From NCBI GenBank assembly GCA_026874595.1, contig CM049320.1, positions 50,420,714-50,484,713 on the forward strand: a stretch of 64,000 nt of DNA, given 5' to 3'. Each line of letters opens with the position of its first letter. Position 1 is the first letter of the stretch. The notes beneath the pieces are model-generated. The model did no database searches, had not been told where the DNA came from, and saw only the letters and a list, made by a program, of their open reading frames with translations. Origin of the DNA: Sipunculus nudus (lineage: Eukaryota; Annelida; Sipuncula; Golfingiida; Sipunculidae). The translations under genes and the position numbers were made by a program. Shown here one piece after another: positions 1 through 11,190 of this stretch.

Positions 1-572
1 AGCATTGACCGCATCTCCGTGAGTTCCTAAAGCATTTTGCGGATAAAGCATTATACATCTGGATATGCCTATACGAACGTGCTTATTTACATATTACGGA
101 CTTTTTGCTATAATGGTACTTTGATTCGGTTATATTATACCTCCACAATTTGAAGTATAACTGATATAAATGAAACCCCCGAAAAGAGTCCATACTATTT
201 ATTACTGGATCTGGTAATAATCGCCAGGTTGCATTGACAATTAAGTCAGGATCTGTTTTTGGAACGGTAACTGTAGCTCCAACTGTAATTCTGATTGTCA
301 TGGAGACTATCACAAGTTGATGTTCTTAGGCTATTGTATATCATGGCATTATGAGGATTCTGATGAACTCTTATACCAATCACCGTTAGCTCAACACTCA
401 GTTTTTCCTAAAACCAGTTTCACTTTGCAAAGGTTGAGTGAAAAAGATATCCTAAAAAATTAATTGATTAAAAGTATATATTTTTCTTACCTGTTCCAAC
501 AAATGTGTAGTTTACGCCAATAGTACAGACCCAAATGGTAGTTGAAGCATATAGAAGTATGTCAATCCTCAT
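1..572 (-). CDS. Dual C-type-lectin-like protein, left-hand copy (5' part only)
   Basis: Leader exon 491-572 (82 nt, starts MRIDILLYASTTIWV, donor GTAAGA, phase 1) and the first 26 nt of CTLD1 exon 2 (26 down to 1, THGDAVNA after the phase codon). The rest of the gene lies beyond the left edge. Sequence 5' of the ATG (about 580-1,200) is recognisably homologous to the upstream regions of the other two copies, so the duplication unit included promoter DNA. Confidence 0.75.
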
Positions 573-2217
573 TTTCTGTGAACAGCTCTCTATGAAAACG
601 AGACTAAGGGCACTCTTTGTCAAGGAGAAATGTCTGGGGATTGTATGGCAGTTTCGAATAGGAAGTGAATACCATTAAATAATGTTACTCCTGTATTTAC
701 ACGAATATTAATTATCCTGCTTATTATTATGCCAAAATAAAAATAAAAAATTAAAACCAATTGAAGATTGCTGGGTAAGAAAAAAATATTACCAGTATAC
801 AAGAACAGTGGTATGAAACCAGTATGATTTGTTAATGTGGACATTATTGCCTAATTTTGATACAGTTGCTCATTTGGTGTCATTCTTTATCGTATTTACC
901 ATTAACAGGTTTTCTCAACATTGAGAATAATGATATCATTATATATAATGGAATAAGGATGTTATGAACATAAATTTACAATTCACATTGCAAATATTAA
1001 AAAAAGGTGTCAGTATACATGTTTTATACATTTAGATTGTCAATACAGACAATGCGACTTGTAACATTAGTTTCTTTCAACCACAATGTGTCGTGTAAAG
1101 CATCTTTCATTTACATTTCACCGGTAAATATTGTTTAAAATTGTTAACCCAACGCATCTGGTAGCAAAGCTTTTAAGGACCCTCTTGGAATTGTGATTAA
1201 TTATCGAGGACATAGTACATCTGAACAAATGAATTATTTTGTCCAATGTCATGTGTACAATATCGTAGTATAATTTATTTAATCATATAAAAGGATGTTA
1301 ATTACATACCAAAACATATTTATGCACAACAGTAATCATCGCCACTTATATCATTGTTTCAGGAAGTACAACTGTAATTCAGCAGAAGATTTGTACGACT
1401 GGTTTCCCATCACGATTTCCCGAAACCCCCTCCAAAAATATCAGGTTAAACATTACAGATACTACATACTTTTCTGCTTCAAGTTGGCATGTTCTTCATG
1501 TCAACACAACTGAAGTAGTTAGCTTCCTGGTCTTTAAATGTGTTATTTTTTATCAAGCCCAAAATTACGTTCCAAATTATAGATAACATGCATTTTTTTA
1601 TTATTCGTAGTATTCGTAATTAGGTGTAACTGTACGATAGTAAGAACATTCCGTGCAATAAATCGTTAACTTATAGTCCACGTTACACTGCACTACATAA
1701 CACACTATGAAAGTAACATATCTAGTGAATAAACAGGGAAAGTAGCATTACATAAATAGGCTAAATCTTGAAAACATTACACAATATCGTATGCACTAAA
1801 ATCATAGACATTTAATATCAAGACCAGAGACAGGTAACATGTAACAGATGGATATTCAACTTCGATTTGAAGCAAGTAAGAGAGTCAGCATCTCCGTAAC
1901 TGGCCGGTAAGGGTTAATGACTTCTTCTATTAGAGACCAATACTGGAACCGAATCTCAGAACTGAATAAATATTACTTTTGTAATTCAATCATTAACAAC
2001 CTTTATTAATAATACAAAAGGTGAACGTCCAAATTCGATAAATGAAAACCCCTCTTCTTTACTGGCAATAAATGTAAAGACTAGTCTAGAATAAAATATC
2101 CATGTCTCTTTGTCTATGTAACGAGACGTGTCGCCTTGTTCTGAATGCTTTGTAGCCTATTAAACCGCACTGAAGGTAAAACATATAATAATTGCTGCTA
2201 ATATAACCGTGATGTTA
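573..2217. other. Intergenic DNA between left-hand and middle lectin genes, with duplicated upstream region
   Basis: The first roughly 700 bp are homologous to 8,740-9,400 and 15,720-16,400, part of the tandem duplication unit. The remainder is AT-rich with no exon I can support. Confidence 0.5.
661..670 (+). promoter_or_regulatory. Conserved GGAAGTGA motif upstream of left-hand lectin
   Basis: GGAAGTGAAT lies 89 bp upstream of the ATG. The same ETS-type core occurs 84 bp (8821-8830) and 79 bp (15797-15806) upstream of the other two ATGs. Function is inferred from motif and position only. Confidence 0.35.
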
Positions 2218-2500
2218 TTAGGGCTGCACCTGCAGGCCCTGTCGCTTCAGATACTGGCTTATCTTACCAATGTTCCGCACATGAACATTTGCAGTTTTAC
2301 ATATTGATGTAATATGTTTGTCTAAATTTATATGACGCCAATATTTCCTCACTTGTTTACCAGGTTCATTGATATATCCTTCAAGACGTAGTAGATAAAT
2401 ATTTTTATGCCAGGTTATCAGGGCTTCCAATGAGCAGAACCTCATTTTATTCTTGGTTAAATTTTGATTCGGGTTGAATGAAGAAGAGGAACGTGTAGTT
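2218..2500 (-). pseudogene. LINE reverse-transcriptase fragment
   Basis: An open frame contains the stretch DKHITSICKTANVHVRNIG followed by KISQYLKR. This resembles the thumb-proximal region of non-LTR reverse transcriptases (commonly ...ICK.A.FH.RNI..I...L). Upstream catalytic motifs (YADD) and the usual downstream LDYCN motif are absent, so this is a short dead fragment of a Jockey/CR1/RTE-like element. The clade is not determinable by eye. Confidence 0.6.
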
Positions 2501-2519
2501 ATCATTTATAACACAGTTG

Positions 2520-3518
2520 TATCTTTTTTATTGAACTCAAGACGCACTTAAATGGCATAGGTCTTCATGCATATGGAAGACTCATCCATATTGTCATGTC
2601 ATTTCCATCAGAATTTTCGTACGGTGTAACTCATCAGCATAAAACAGAACACAAACGTGTTCCAGGTAAAGTATTTAGCATTAATAATATCAGAATCAAA
2701 ACCACTATACTTTAAGTAAGTTATTTAGTATAACTAATAGTAGAATGCCATTCAGAATAACCTTTATTCATATGGTTTATTACCTGTTACTTAGTTGATG
2801 GTTTATTTTTTAGTTAAATTCATTATGTACAATCCATCCATTTTGCCTGGCCAGTTTAATGCGACATGGATAAGTATTCTGGTATTTGTCATGTCCACAG
2901 CCACCTGATCAAGGAACCTACCTTGTGCCTCATATAAGATTGTCTCTGCAGTACTGGTTTCCATAGAAATTTCGGTTAATCGGTGTAGAATTTTGGGACA
3001 TGTGATGATTTAATTTGAGGCGAAAATGGACTCGGGTACACATGTTGGCTGATGAATGCGCTCTCAGTTTTTAGAAATTAGGCTAAAACGCTTCAATCAC
3101 CCATGCAGTGACTGATATTCATATTATTTTATTCCGTAAGTATTTACGATAAGATTTATTTGTTGTCGAGTTGATACTGGTAGACCTTCGTAAAAGAGTG
3201 AGTTTTGCGCAAACTACACTAAAATTTCCTATTTCTTTTGTTAACCACAAAATAACCAGGCTGGTTAATTAAATGTTTTATTTGTAATTAACTCTCGATC
3301 AGCATGGGTCCAGCAAGGAGGACCGATTTTTCAAGGGATTCAATATGTACTGATCTATTTTTGTATGTGTATGGATTTTATTTTGTTAAAGAAGGGCCTA
3401 GTAACTGTTTAATTTTGTTTCCTCTTTCTTTTCAAATTTAGTTGCAGGCGGTCTGCTTTTAGTAGGAAAATGGTCATTTCATTGCTTATCTAAAATAATA
3501 TTGAATTTATCGAAGCTG
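2520..3518. other. AT-rich intergenic DNA downstream of the middle lectin
   Basis: No exon, repeat array or structured RNA seen. Confidence 0.5.
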
Positions 3519-3539
3519 TTTATTTAAGCTGTATTTATT
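3519..3539 (-). terminator. Candidate polyadenylation signals of the middle lectin
   Basis: Two AATAAA hexamers on the minus strand (3534-3539 and 3519-3524), 20-40 nt after the TGA. Plausible, but AT-rich sequence gives chance matches. Confidence 0.4.
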
Positions 3540-3558
3540 CGTCCCTGGCTTGTAGTAC

Positions 3559-3659
3559 TCAGGGGCAAAGAAATGCTGCCACTGTGGCGGCTACGGTCGA
3601 AAGCAAAACAGCAATACCTACAGGAAATTTAGCATAAAAGTATACATTAACTCTTTCAT
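3559..3659 (-). CDS. Middle lectin, exon 6 (hydrophobic C-terminus and stop)
   Basis: Acceptor TTTGCAG, phase 1, 32 codons then TGA. ERVNVYFYAK is followed by an uninterrupted hydrophobic segment to the C-terminus with no basic cytoplasmic tail. That is the layout of a GPI-attachment signal, although a simple membrane anchor is also possible. Confidence 0.75.
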
Positions 3660-6618
3660 CTGCAAATCGAATATATGTCCAAGCACAAACATATTTAAAA
3701 TGGTAATATGAGCGACCCATCAATAAGCAAGGCGAGGTGAGGACGAAGGTAGAATAACTGAATGGCCGCTCAGGAAAACAAGTTATCCTAAAAAATGATT
3801 GTTATTCTTAGAATAGGGAGGGGAGGCACAACACGTGACTATTATTCTGATGTATCGCACTATGGACCATCAGCATACCGTATTGGATTCCATTCTGTGC
3901 TTGTGGCACATATGACACGTTGCTAGTCTACTACTGGCAAACCTAAAAATTCAAAGTTGCTTGTTTGTCCGAAACTGTCTCCTTTAACAGGCTCCAATGA
4001 AGCCAATATTATTTGGGATATTGTTTTTATTGTATGATGCCATGCAAACATGCACAATGCAAACATTTTCAAAGATATAGGCACTGACAAATGAGTCAGC
4101 TATTTGACAAGTCACTTAAAAGTTATGGAACTATTTGTTTAATAAAATTAACGCAATATAACAAACAACAGACAAAATGCGAAAATAATACTATCACGTT
4201 TGTAAGAAACACAAACAAAATAGCATGACAAGCAAAACAAATGACGTAAATCAAATTCATCGTTAAATGTTAAATGAGAGCCAAATAACTACGTGACATC
4301 GTGCATTGAAATCCCTTGTACGCAGAAAAAAAAATAATGTTCACAGTATTATTCACCAAATAATCCTTTTCAGTATTAGTTACAATAATGAATATATATA
4401 AATGTCAATGCATATAATGTAAAACTTTGGAGTTAATTTTTCTATACATTCCATATAGAAATAACGTTAAAGAATCATTTTTGTTGTGTTGTTAACTTAC
4501 TTTTTAGGCACAAAAACTGGCGAATGACATCACATGGCCTTTGGCTAATGTTACCTGTGACAAGGAATTCAAAACATGTCTTCGGATCTGGCAAATCGGC
4601 AGTTTGTGCCTGGACTGCCGGCACTTCCTTGTCTGTATCAGATAATGAAGCAGATTATAGCAAATTGCAGGTTACCATGCATGCTAATCCTGGCGTGTAT
4701 GGGAACTCCATTTTCGTGTTGTAAACGGTATTTTTTTTAAAAGCAATGTCTTTAAATATTGAAATACACGGACCACTTGCATAAATATTGGTCATAGGCC
4801 ATGACGCTCAGTTGAATCTGCCTAGGTGCTCATTTCTTTTATTGATGTTAAATATCGTCTGTGAGAATAGCCTATGGCTAATGTTACTTTGTTGTTTAAA
4901 ATAAAATTTTGCATTTATTTTTTATTTTGTATTTTTACATGTATTATAAGAATTAGGTGACTAATCTAATTTCAGGATTCAAAGGAGACTTGCAAAGGAC
5001 ATACCTGGGTTAAACAATTGACAAGGAAAATAGATACAACTTCTATCTAGCTGGGTTCTGAAAATAATATTTTCCGCCCGTAGGACGCATAACATAGGTC
5101 ACCATGACTTGATATCAGGTTTCCTAGGAGATTTGCCTAGATCCTCCCTTGATGTTGTATTAGACGATTCCAGGCCTATCAGATTTGTGCCCATCTGACA
5201 TTCAGGGTCCTCATACGATATCCTTTTTCCTCAAGGTCGCAGAATACCGGTCACAGTAACCTAATTTCAGGTTTCAAAGAACACTGCTTTGGACCTCCCA
5301 GAATTCTAAGCCTTATGGATACAATTTGTGCCCCGCTGACTGCTATGTGACCAAAATCATGTTTTAGGCCCATAGGTCACAGATTATAGGTCACCATGAG
5401 CAAATTTAAGGATATTTCCCTAGATCCTCCTTGAATGATATGTTAGAAGGTTCTAGACAAAACGGATGCAATTTGTGCCCCCTCTGTCTGGGTGCTTATA
5501 TGACATCTTTTCCTATAGGTCACAGAATATAAGTCACGGTGACATAATTTCATGTTTCGAGAGACCTTTCCCCTGGACGTCCCTGAAAATCAAGTTTCTT
5601 CACGTAGAAGATACTAGGCCTAATGGATGCAATTTGTGCCCCGTCTGACATCTTTTTCCTATACGTCGCAGAATATAGGTCACAATGAGCTAATTTAATG
5701 TATCTAAGAACATTTGTCTAGGATATCCCTGAATGTTACGTTAGATTATTCTAGGCCTATTAATGTAGACAATTTGTGCACCGTCTGACTGTCTGGGTGA
5801 TTACAAAATCATGTTTGTGGCCCTTAGGTCGCAAAATATAGATCACCATGACCTAATTTCAGGTATCAAAGGAGGCTTGCCTAGGATCTCCCTGGATGTA
5901 GAGTTAGAAGTATCTAGTTCTAACGGTTACGATTTGTGCCTTGTTAACGGCCGGATGACGGACAAAGGGTGATCGCTACAGCTCAGATAACTTCCAGTCA
6001 GCTGAGCTAAATATGAACTTATATTTTATATTGGTCCTCAAGATTCAAACTTAAATTATATATATATATATAAATATATATATATATTTATATATATATA
6101 TATATATATATTGTTGTGGGTATGAGGGTTTATGAGGTCTAAGTGTAGTAAAGGAGAACAATTACGCAATTATATAACTATAATATAGATAAACTTACTA
6201 ATTACCACACACGCTTTCTAAGCTAACAGGCTTATTCGTCAGTTGGTATGTGGGAACGAGTAACAAAATATAAAGTCTAAAATGCAAGAAACGGTATGTT
6301 TTCATTCTGATTGGATATTAAGTAAATTAATCCTGTGTGTTACCTCTCGTATTCCAGACAAATTTAGGACGATATACTCCCACCCAGTAATGCTGATGAC
6401 TCGTGTTGCAATTAACATTTGTAATCTGGCCTGGGAGCGCTAGAGTCGATTCGGACCTCTCACAAGACTGGACCGCGTCAAGCCAGTTTCCTCTTGAGAT
6501 CAATGTATTTTGTTTGTTCGCATCATCACAAATCTTGTTTGCGTCCCCAGCATGTCCTACGTATCATGCACATGCATGTATATTGAACCATCCGTAAACC
6601 CCCATTTACGGTGCAGTA

Positions 6619-6656
<38 letters not shown>

Positions 6657-6955
6657 GGTTGGGGTAATCTATATTTATACAGAAGATACGCAAGTTCGAA
6701 TCGATTTATCACGAGACCATCATAAGCGTCCGTATCCATAGATAACCGTAATAGATGGCGCGTACGGACAATTGTCATTCCATACATTCCATATGCTTTT
6801 CACACATACATAAATATAATTGCTTTTTATTATTATTATTAGCAAAAATTTAACTAATACAAAAACTCCTGCATCTTACCAATATTTTAAAAAATTGTCC
6901 GTGCGGATGAAATCATGGTCCCTATAGTCATCAGTGATATGTATACACAAACACG

Positions 6956-7013
<58 letters not shown>

Positions 7014-8737
7014 ATTGAAATGTCGGTATGTGTATGCTTGCGTGCATTTTGGTCAAAATGGTTTGGTGTCCCACTCAAAGGGTAAGTTCGGTTCTAATTT
7101 AGCGTGTTTGAGATACCTAGGACTGGGGTTATTTATCAAAAATACCTTGCTTTATACAGATCCACGACAATCGTTTATCACACTTTGAAGCATATAATAC
7201 GTCTGATTCCATCTCCGTTTCCTTCTTTCTGAACTGAACACAGTCGCGATTATCACTACTGTCCCCGTATATGATGCTGCTTAGAGAAACATCTGCGGGA
7301 AAGTGAATATAAAATAGAGTATTTAAAGTTTAATAATTTCAACTGGTGCAGAGATCATATACCTGTTATTATTTCATATATATTGTTCTTTTTCACCATT
7401 GCATATCCGTAACCTTTCCTAACCAGTTCTTCATCTAAATATTGCTATATCATTATCATTTTTGCTGACAATACCTCACAAGATGAAATATTGAATGGTT
7501 GACTTGCAGTCACATTTTGATTTTAAATTTCTTATATATACATTTCAACTATGCAGAAATGCAATTAAGATAAAAATAATATTAAGAGGTACACTGAATA
7601 TAATCTTATCCTTTATTAAACTTATCATTGAAGGCACATTATTTGAAACTACTTATCTAACTTTTTTATACTGCCTAAGACTTAGAGTTAAACTGCCTAA
7701 ATATAGTTTATTTTTATGAAATAACGTGGGACTATAATAATTCAAAACACTAAGCAGGGCCCCTGAGTGTTTCAATATCGACTTCCAAGAGTTATCATAT
7801 AAAACCCTTGAATTAAAAAAATATATTATATATAAATAGTTCCATTATCATAAGAATCCGAATATCTTGCCTTTTGACGAATGAAATATGTGCGCAAGGC
7901 CCTTGAAATTGGACTGCCGAAAATTTTATTTCGTCGTCTTGTTTTAGCCACTTAGGTAATACATGTACATGCATTAAAGGTTATTGGATATATTCTGTTA
8001 TTTTGTTATTTAAACCAGGATTCAATCGATAAAGTGAAGCGGCTCTACGCATGGGCAGGGCCGTCACTTACTCCACTCCTGATTTGTTACAGTTCTCCAA
8101 GTTTGATTTCTTGCCTTGTATAATGGGAGCCACGTGCTTTCAATTTCGAATAATCTCATCGGAGCCGCGAGGTTACCGAGATCCGTAGGCAGATCAGCCT
8201 TTGATAACTGGCAATCCCTAACAGCATCTCGGTGCGTTCCTAAAGTATTGTATTTATAAATATAATTTATATAAATATATATGGATACTTTAATCGGCGT
8301 TCAATGATACTATTACATAGCGATACCACCACGTTTTGAATTCGTAATATTCTGAACCCATACACACGACCATATTAGTTTTACCCTGATGTGTCATATA
8401 ATCCAGGTTGCACGGATAAAGAAAAACAGCGAACTAGGTGAATCTCAAGAGTAACCCAAATTGCAATGCTGATGGCGTGGAGAGTGCTGCAGTTATTCAC
8501 TGTATATCGTGGCATTATGAGGAAATTTTCTAAAAAAAATACTTATTACCGAACCCGTTTAGTCAATACTGAATTTCTCTTCATCCACTTTCAAAAAACA
8601 AAGGTAGAATAAATATATACCCTAAAACATAACATTAACTAAAGTTGTTTCTTACCTGTTCCGACGATTGTGCTATTAATGTCTATATCAAATGCGCCAG
8701 CGGCAGCTATAGCATATAGAAGTATGTCAAACCTCAT
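3559..8737 (-). CDS. Dual C-type-lectin-like domain protein, middle copy (complete, 6 exons)
   Basis: Six exons read right to left: 8656-8737, 8072-8239, 7146-7292, 6344-6556, 4501-4632 and 3559-3659. They sum to 843 nt (280 aa plus stop), stay open, and all five introns are phase 1 with GT/AG ends. A 27-residue leader starts MRFDILLYAIAAAGAF. CTLD1 spans exons 2-3 and CTLD2 exons 4-5. Each has the four conserved cysteines, and CTLD2 has the fold landmark YWVGV. No EPN/QPD or WND calcium-site motif is seen, so calcium-dependent sugar binding is doubtful. The protein ends in a hydrophobic run, FPVGIAVLLSTVAATVAAF, two residues before the stop, suggesting a GPI-anchor signal or a short-tailed membrane anchor. 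The likely role is extracellular recognition, for example in innate immunity; that is inferred from the fold only. AATAAA motifs lie 20-40 nt after the stop (3534-3539, 3519-3524). The intron between exons 4 and 5 contains a pearl-like transposon. Confidence 0.88.
4501..4632 (-). CDS. Middle lectin, exon 5 (second half of CTLD2)
   Basis: 132 nt, phase 1-1, acceptor GATACAG, donor GTAAGT. Encodes KTCFEFLVTGNISQRPC and the terminal QFLCLK, matching the C...C...C spacing at the end of CTLDs. Its paralogue at 10842-10973 matches at only 28 of 43 residues. Confidence 0.86.
4788..6011 (+). mobile_element. Pearl-like tandem-repeat element P1 (intronic)
   Basis: Starts with a degenerate version of the family's left end (GGCCATGACGCTCAGTTGA). 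It contains about six repeats of roughly 150 bp, marked by TTTGTGCCCC-type motifs near 5182, 5320, 5470, 5630, 5770 and 5930. The right end has GACGGACAAAGGGTGATCGC then CAGTCAGCTGAGCTAAA. Lies in the intron between CTLD2 exons of the middle lectin; absent from the other copy's intron. Confidence 0.7.
6061..6111. repeat. (TA)n microsatellite
   Basis: AT dinucleotide run with minor interruptions, just after the P1 element. Confidence 0.9.
6344..6556 (-). CDS. Middle lectin, exon 4 (first half of CTLD2)
   Basis: 213 nt, phase 1-1. Encodes NWLDAVQSCERSESTLALP and, further on, the CTLD core motif YWVGVYRPKFVW (WIGL-type). This is the most conserved exon between copies: 61 of 70 residues match the exon at 12923-13135. 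Confidence 0.9.
6621..6652. repeat. (GA)n microsatellite
   Basis: Uninterrupted AG dinucleotides inside the middle lectin intron. Confidence 0.9.
6958..7010. repeat. (TA)n microsatellite
   Basis: Long uninterrupted TA run. Open frames across it (Ile-Tyr repeats) are artefacts. Confidence 0.9.
7146..7292 (-). CDS. Middle lectin, exon 3 (second half of CTLD1)
   Basis: 147 nt, phase 1-1. Contains DCVQF, ASKCDKR and the typical closing motif SWICIK, giving the remaining three CTLD cysteines. Paralogous to 13657-13803. Confidence 0.9.
8072..8239 (-). CDS. Middle lectin, exon 2 (first half of CTLD1)
   Basis: 168 nt, phase 1 at both ends, acceptor CTTTAG, donor GTAAGT. Encodes AVRDCQLSKADLPTDL, with the first CTLD cysteine, then STWLPLYKARNQTWRTV. 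The right-hand copy has an equal-length exon (14712-14879), and the left-hand copy begins the same exon at position 26. Confidence 0.88.
8656..8737 (-). CDS. Middle lectin, exon 1 (signal peptide)
   Basis: ATG at 8737; donor ACAG/GTAAGA after 27 codons plus one base. The hydrophobic stretch ILLYAIAAAGAF is a plausible secretory leader. The start is supported by the same ATG and exon length (82 nt) in the paralogous exons at 491-572 and 15637-15718. Confidence 0.8.
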
Positions 8738-8820
8738 TTTCTGGAAACAATTCCCTTACAAGAGGAACAGGATTCTTACTGAATGAGAAAGATATGGAAA
8801 TTATGTGGCCTTTGTGAATA

Positions 8821-8830
8821 GGAAGTGAAA
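8821..8830 (+). promoter_or_regulatory. ETS-IRF-like composite motif upstream of middle lectin
   Basis: GGAAGTGAAA matches the GGAAnnGAAA composite bound by ETS and IRF factors in vertebrate immune cells. It lies 84 bp upstream of the start codon. Confidence 0.35.
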
Positions 8831-9415
8831 AGCCCAGAATAATGTTAGTCCATTATTTGATTTGGTAGTCATTTTCCTGCTCATTAATAGGTCGTAGAAG
8901 ATTAAAGATATTAATATTGGTCGTACATAAACATGATTAAAACAACAATAAAAATAACCATGCAAGAACAAACGGAGGAAACGTGTATGGTTTCCTCATT
9001 GACCAAAATTGTCTATTATTGCCTACTTGTTATACAGTTTCAGTCTTTATCGTATGTACTTTGAGTAGAGCCTCGTGCGGCCCTCAACATTCATATTAAT
9101 GATATCCATAATAATGATGTAAACACAATTTTAGAATTTACGATGCAAATATAATCAAATGACTAATTATACCTCAGTCCAGCATTTTTCTTGGTATGTC
9201 TCTGTAAACTACGTACATGTTAGGGTGGTGCCCAGGCATATGACTACACATAATTAAGAATTTCGCGCAGTTGGCTCACCTAATGGTATTTTAACAGTGC
9301 CCACCAAAAATTAACTTTATAGTATTTCATCCAAAATGCATCATCTGCAATATATTTCATTTATATTCCGTCGTTAACATGATTTAACATTGTTAAGCTC
9401 ATGAATCAAGGACGG

Positions 9416-9622
9416 GAATGTCGAGGTGGAGAGCGGTGTGGTATTGTGCGACAGACCTTTGATTTGATACTGCCGGGAATTCAATTATGTGCAAGTGGAG
9501 GGGCCAAATTGGTGTGCATTCTGTAGGTTAGGCCGACTGACACTGATAGCAAAACTGGCCCACTGTCATGGCCCGTTTCTGAGGGTTTTCTGGGATAAAC
9601 ATTTAAACAAACAAACAGGCGG
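9416..9622 (+). repeat. Degenerate SINE-like repeat
   Basis: Ends in GGGATAAACATTTAAACAAA plus further CAAA units, a typical SINE tail. The upstream part could be a decayed tRNA-like head, but the box motifs are weak. Lies between the right-hand and middle lectin genes. Confidence 0.4.
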
Positions 9623-9770
9623 GACAAATATATTAGTATAAAGAAGATAGATGCAAAGTCTTGATGAAAGTACTCGTATTTAGGCTAAACTGTACAAAAA
9701 GGAAGGTGAATTTAGTGATATAAAACTTGACCACTCGTCCACGTTACACAGTACCACTTAACGGATTTTC

Positions 9771-9806
9771 TAACACGTGACTCGAGGGTAATGACGCTCA
9801 GCTGAT
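9771..9806 (+). mobile_element. Solo left end of a pearl-like element
   Basis: GTGACTCGAGGGTAATGACG followed by CTCAGCTGA matches the left terminus shared by the larger elements. No right end is recognisable nearby. Confidence 0.45.
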
Positions 9807-9919
9807 TGACATACTGGTCATCTATTGATCTACTGCAGAAAACGTTAATGCACGACATGTCTTCAATTTGAATTAAATAATTAAATTTGGACCTAGTTAA
9901 AAATTATAAATCAAAGTGA

Positions 9920-10318
9920 AAATGGAAAACACTGTTTGGAACAACGGTGAACAAGAAAAATGTAATCAGACCATATTTTTCAAGTTGAAGCATCAGAGAA
10001 ATTTGAAAAAAAATTAAATTAAACTACCACGAATAGTTGTCTCTTCTGTAACATGCAAACGATGTGACAGATCAATCAATAATAATATGTTTCTGAGGGT
10101 TTTAGAGGAGTGAAAAGGGAAAACACTGTTTGGAACAACGGTGAACAAAAAAAATGTAATCAGACCATATTTTTCAAGTTGAAGCATCAGAGAAATTTGA
10201 AAAAAATTCAATTAAACTACCACGAATAGTTGTCTCTTCTGTAACAAGGTGCTAAGCATGCAAACGATGTGACAGATCATTCAATAATAATATGTTTCTG
10301 AGGGTTTTAGAGGAGTTC
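9920..10318. repeat. Two-copy tandem duplication, 194-bp offset
   Basis: Two near-identical copies beginning GGAAAACACTGTTTGGAACA (about 9923 and 10117). The second carries an extra 11 bp. High similarity implies a recent duplication. It sits where the tail exon of the right-hand lectin would be expected. Confidence 0.85.
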
Positions 10319-10841
10319 TTAATTACTGGTTAAAATGGAAAGAGGACACGATACTCAGAAATATTGCTACCATCGTTTTCAAAGAGAGCCAACTAGGTAC
10401 ATTATATATCAACAGGACTTAAACCATCTACCATGACTTTTGCAAGCAACACACACAGAAAGCAGGAATCAAATAAATGAGGCAAATCAAAAGAATCGGA
10501 TATTTTGGATGAATGCTGAATTATCACGAGACAACGGGTAACTAAATCCCGAATATCGAGAAAAATGTTCACAAGATGATTTATTAAAACCCGACTTTAC
10601 AGTATCGATTTTTGCATTGCCTTAAATTAAAAAGAAGACATAACGTTTTTTCTTGTTATGATAGTGATATCTTACTCTTATTCCATGATTTTCTCACAAG
10701 ATACGAATGACGACAACAGAAAAAGGAAATCTTCGAAGTAAATTATTCTTCACGTTTGATACACAAATATAAATATCATGTTGCCCATTCATAAACACAA
10801 ACATTTACACATATAAAAATATACACTGTTACTTTACCTAC

Positions 10842-10973
10842 CTTTCAGGCATAGATACGGACGCGTGGCACTACACGACCGTTGGCTAATAATACCTGTG
10901 AGGAGGTATTCAAAACACATCTTCTTACCTGGTAAATCGGCAATTTGTCTTTCGACTGCCGGAACTTCCTTGT
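10842..10973 (-). CDS. Right-hand lectin, exon 5 (second half of CTLD2)
   Basis: 132 nt. KMCFEYLLTGIISQRSC and RPYLCLK. Donor AAAG/GTAGGT is phase 1, so a downstream exon is required for a stop. Confidence 0.84.
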
Positions 10974-11149
10974 CTGTTATATGAAAGACAGATTTTGGCA
11001 GAGAGAATTGTATATATATGTTCATCTCTCTCAGTCTTTCTATTCATATACATTTGTATATACTTATTTATTTATATATATTACGTTTTACAATGGAAAC
11101 TTTATTTTCTTGTTCAAGGAGATTTAAACATAAAGGCAATATATATATG

Positions 11150-11190
<41 letters not shown>

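Noticed and set aside
83-313. Minus-strand frame after the left-hand leader exon (contains VPKTDPDLIVNATWRLLP), a candidate extra Ig-like exon
   Set aside because: The homologous stretches in the other two copies (about 8,280-8,490 and 15,290-15,480) contain in-frame stops and are less similar than true exons. The leader joins CTLD1 directly in phase, so this is probably intron.
4524-4724. Plus-strand ORF over the middle lectin exon 5
   Set aside because: Shadow of the minus-strand exon; protein-level conservation with 10842-10973 exists only on the minus strand.
6621-6652. CRISPR-like or other short regularly spaced repeats
   Set aside because: All short-period repeats seen are simple microsatellites or minisatellites without unique spacers; the genome is eukaryotic.
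6887-7188. Ile-Tyr repeat ORFs on both strands (also near 13,000, 15,100, 35,100, 61,100)
   Set aside because: Direct translations of (TA)n microsatellites.
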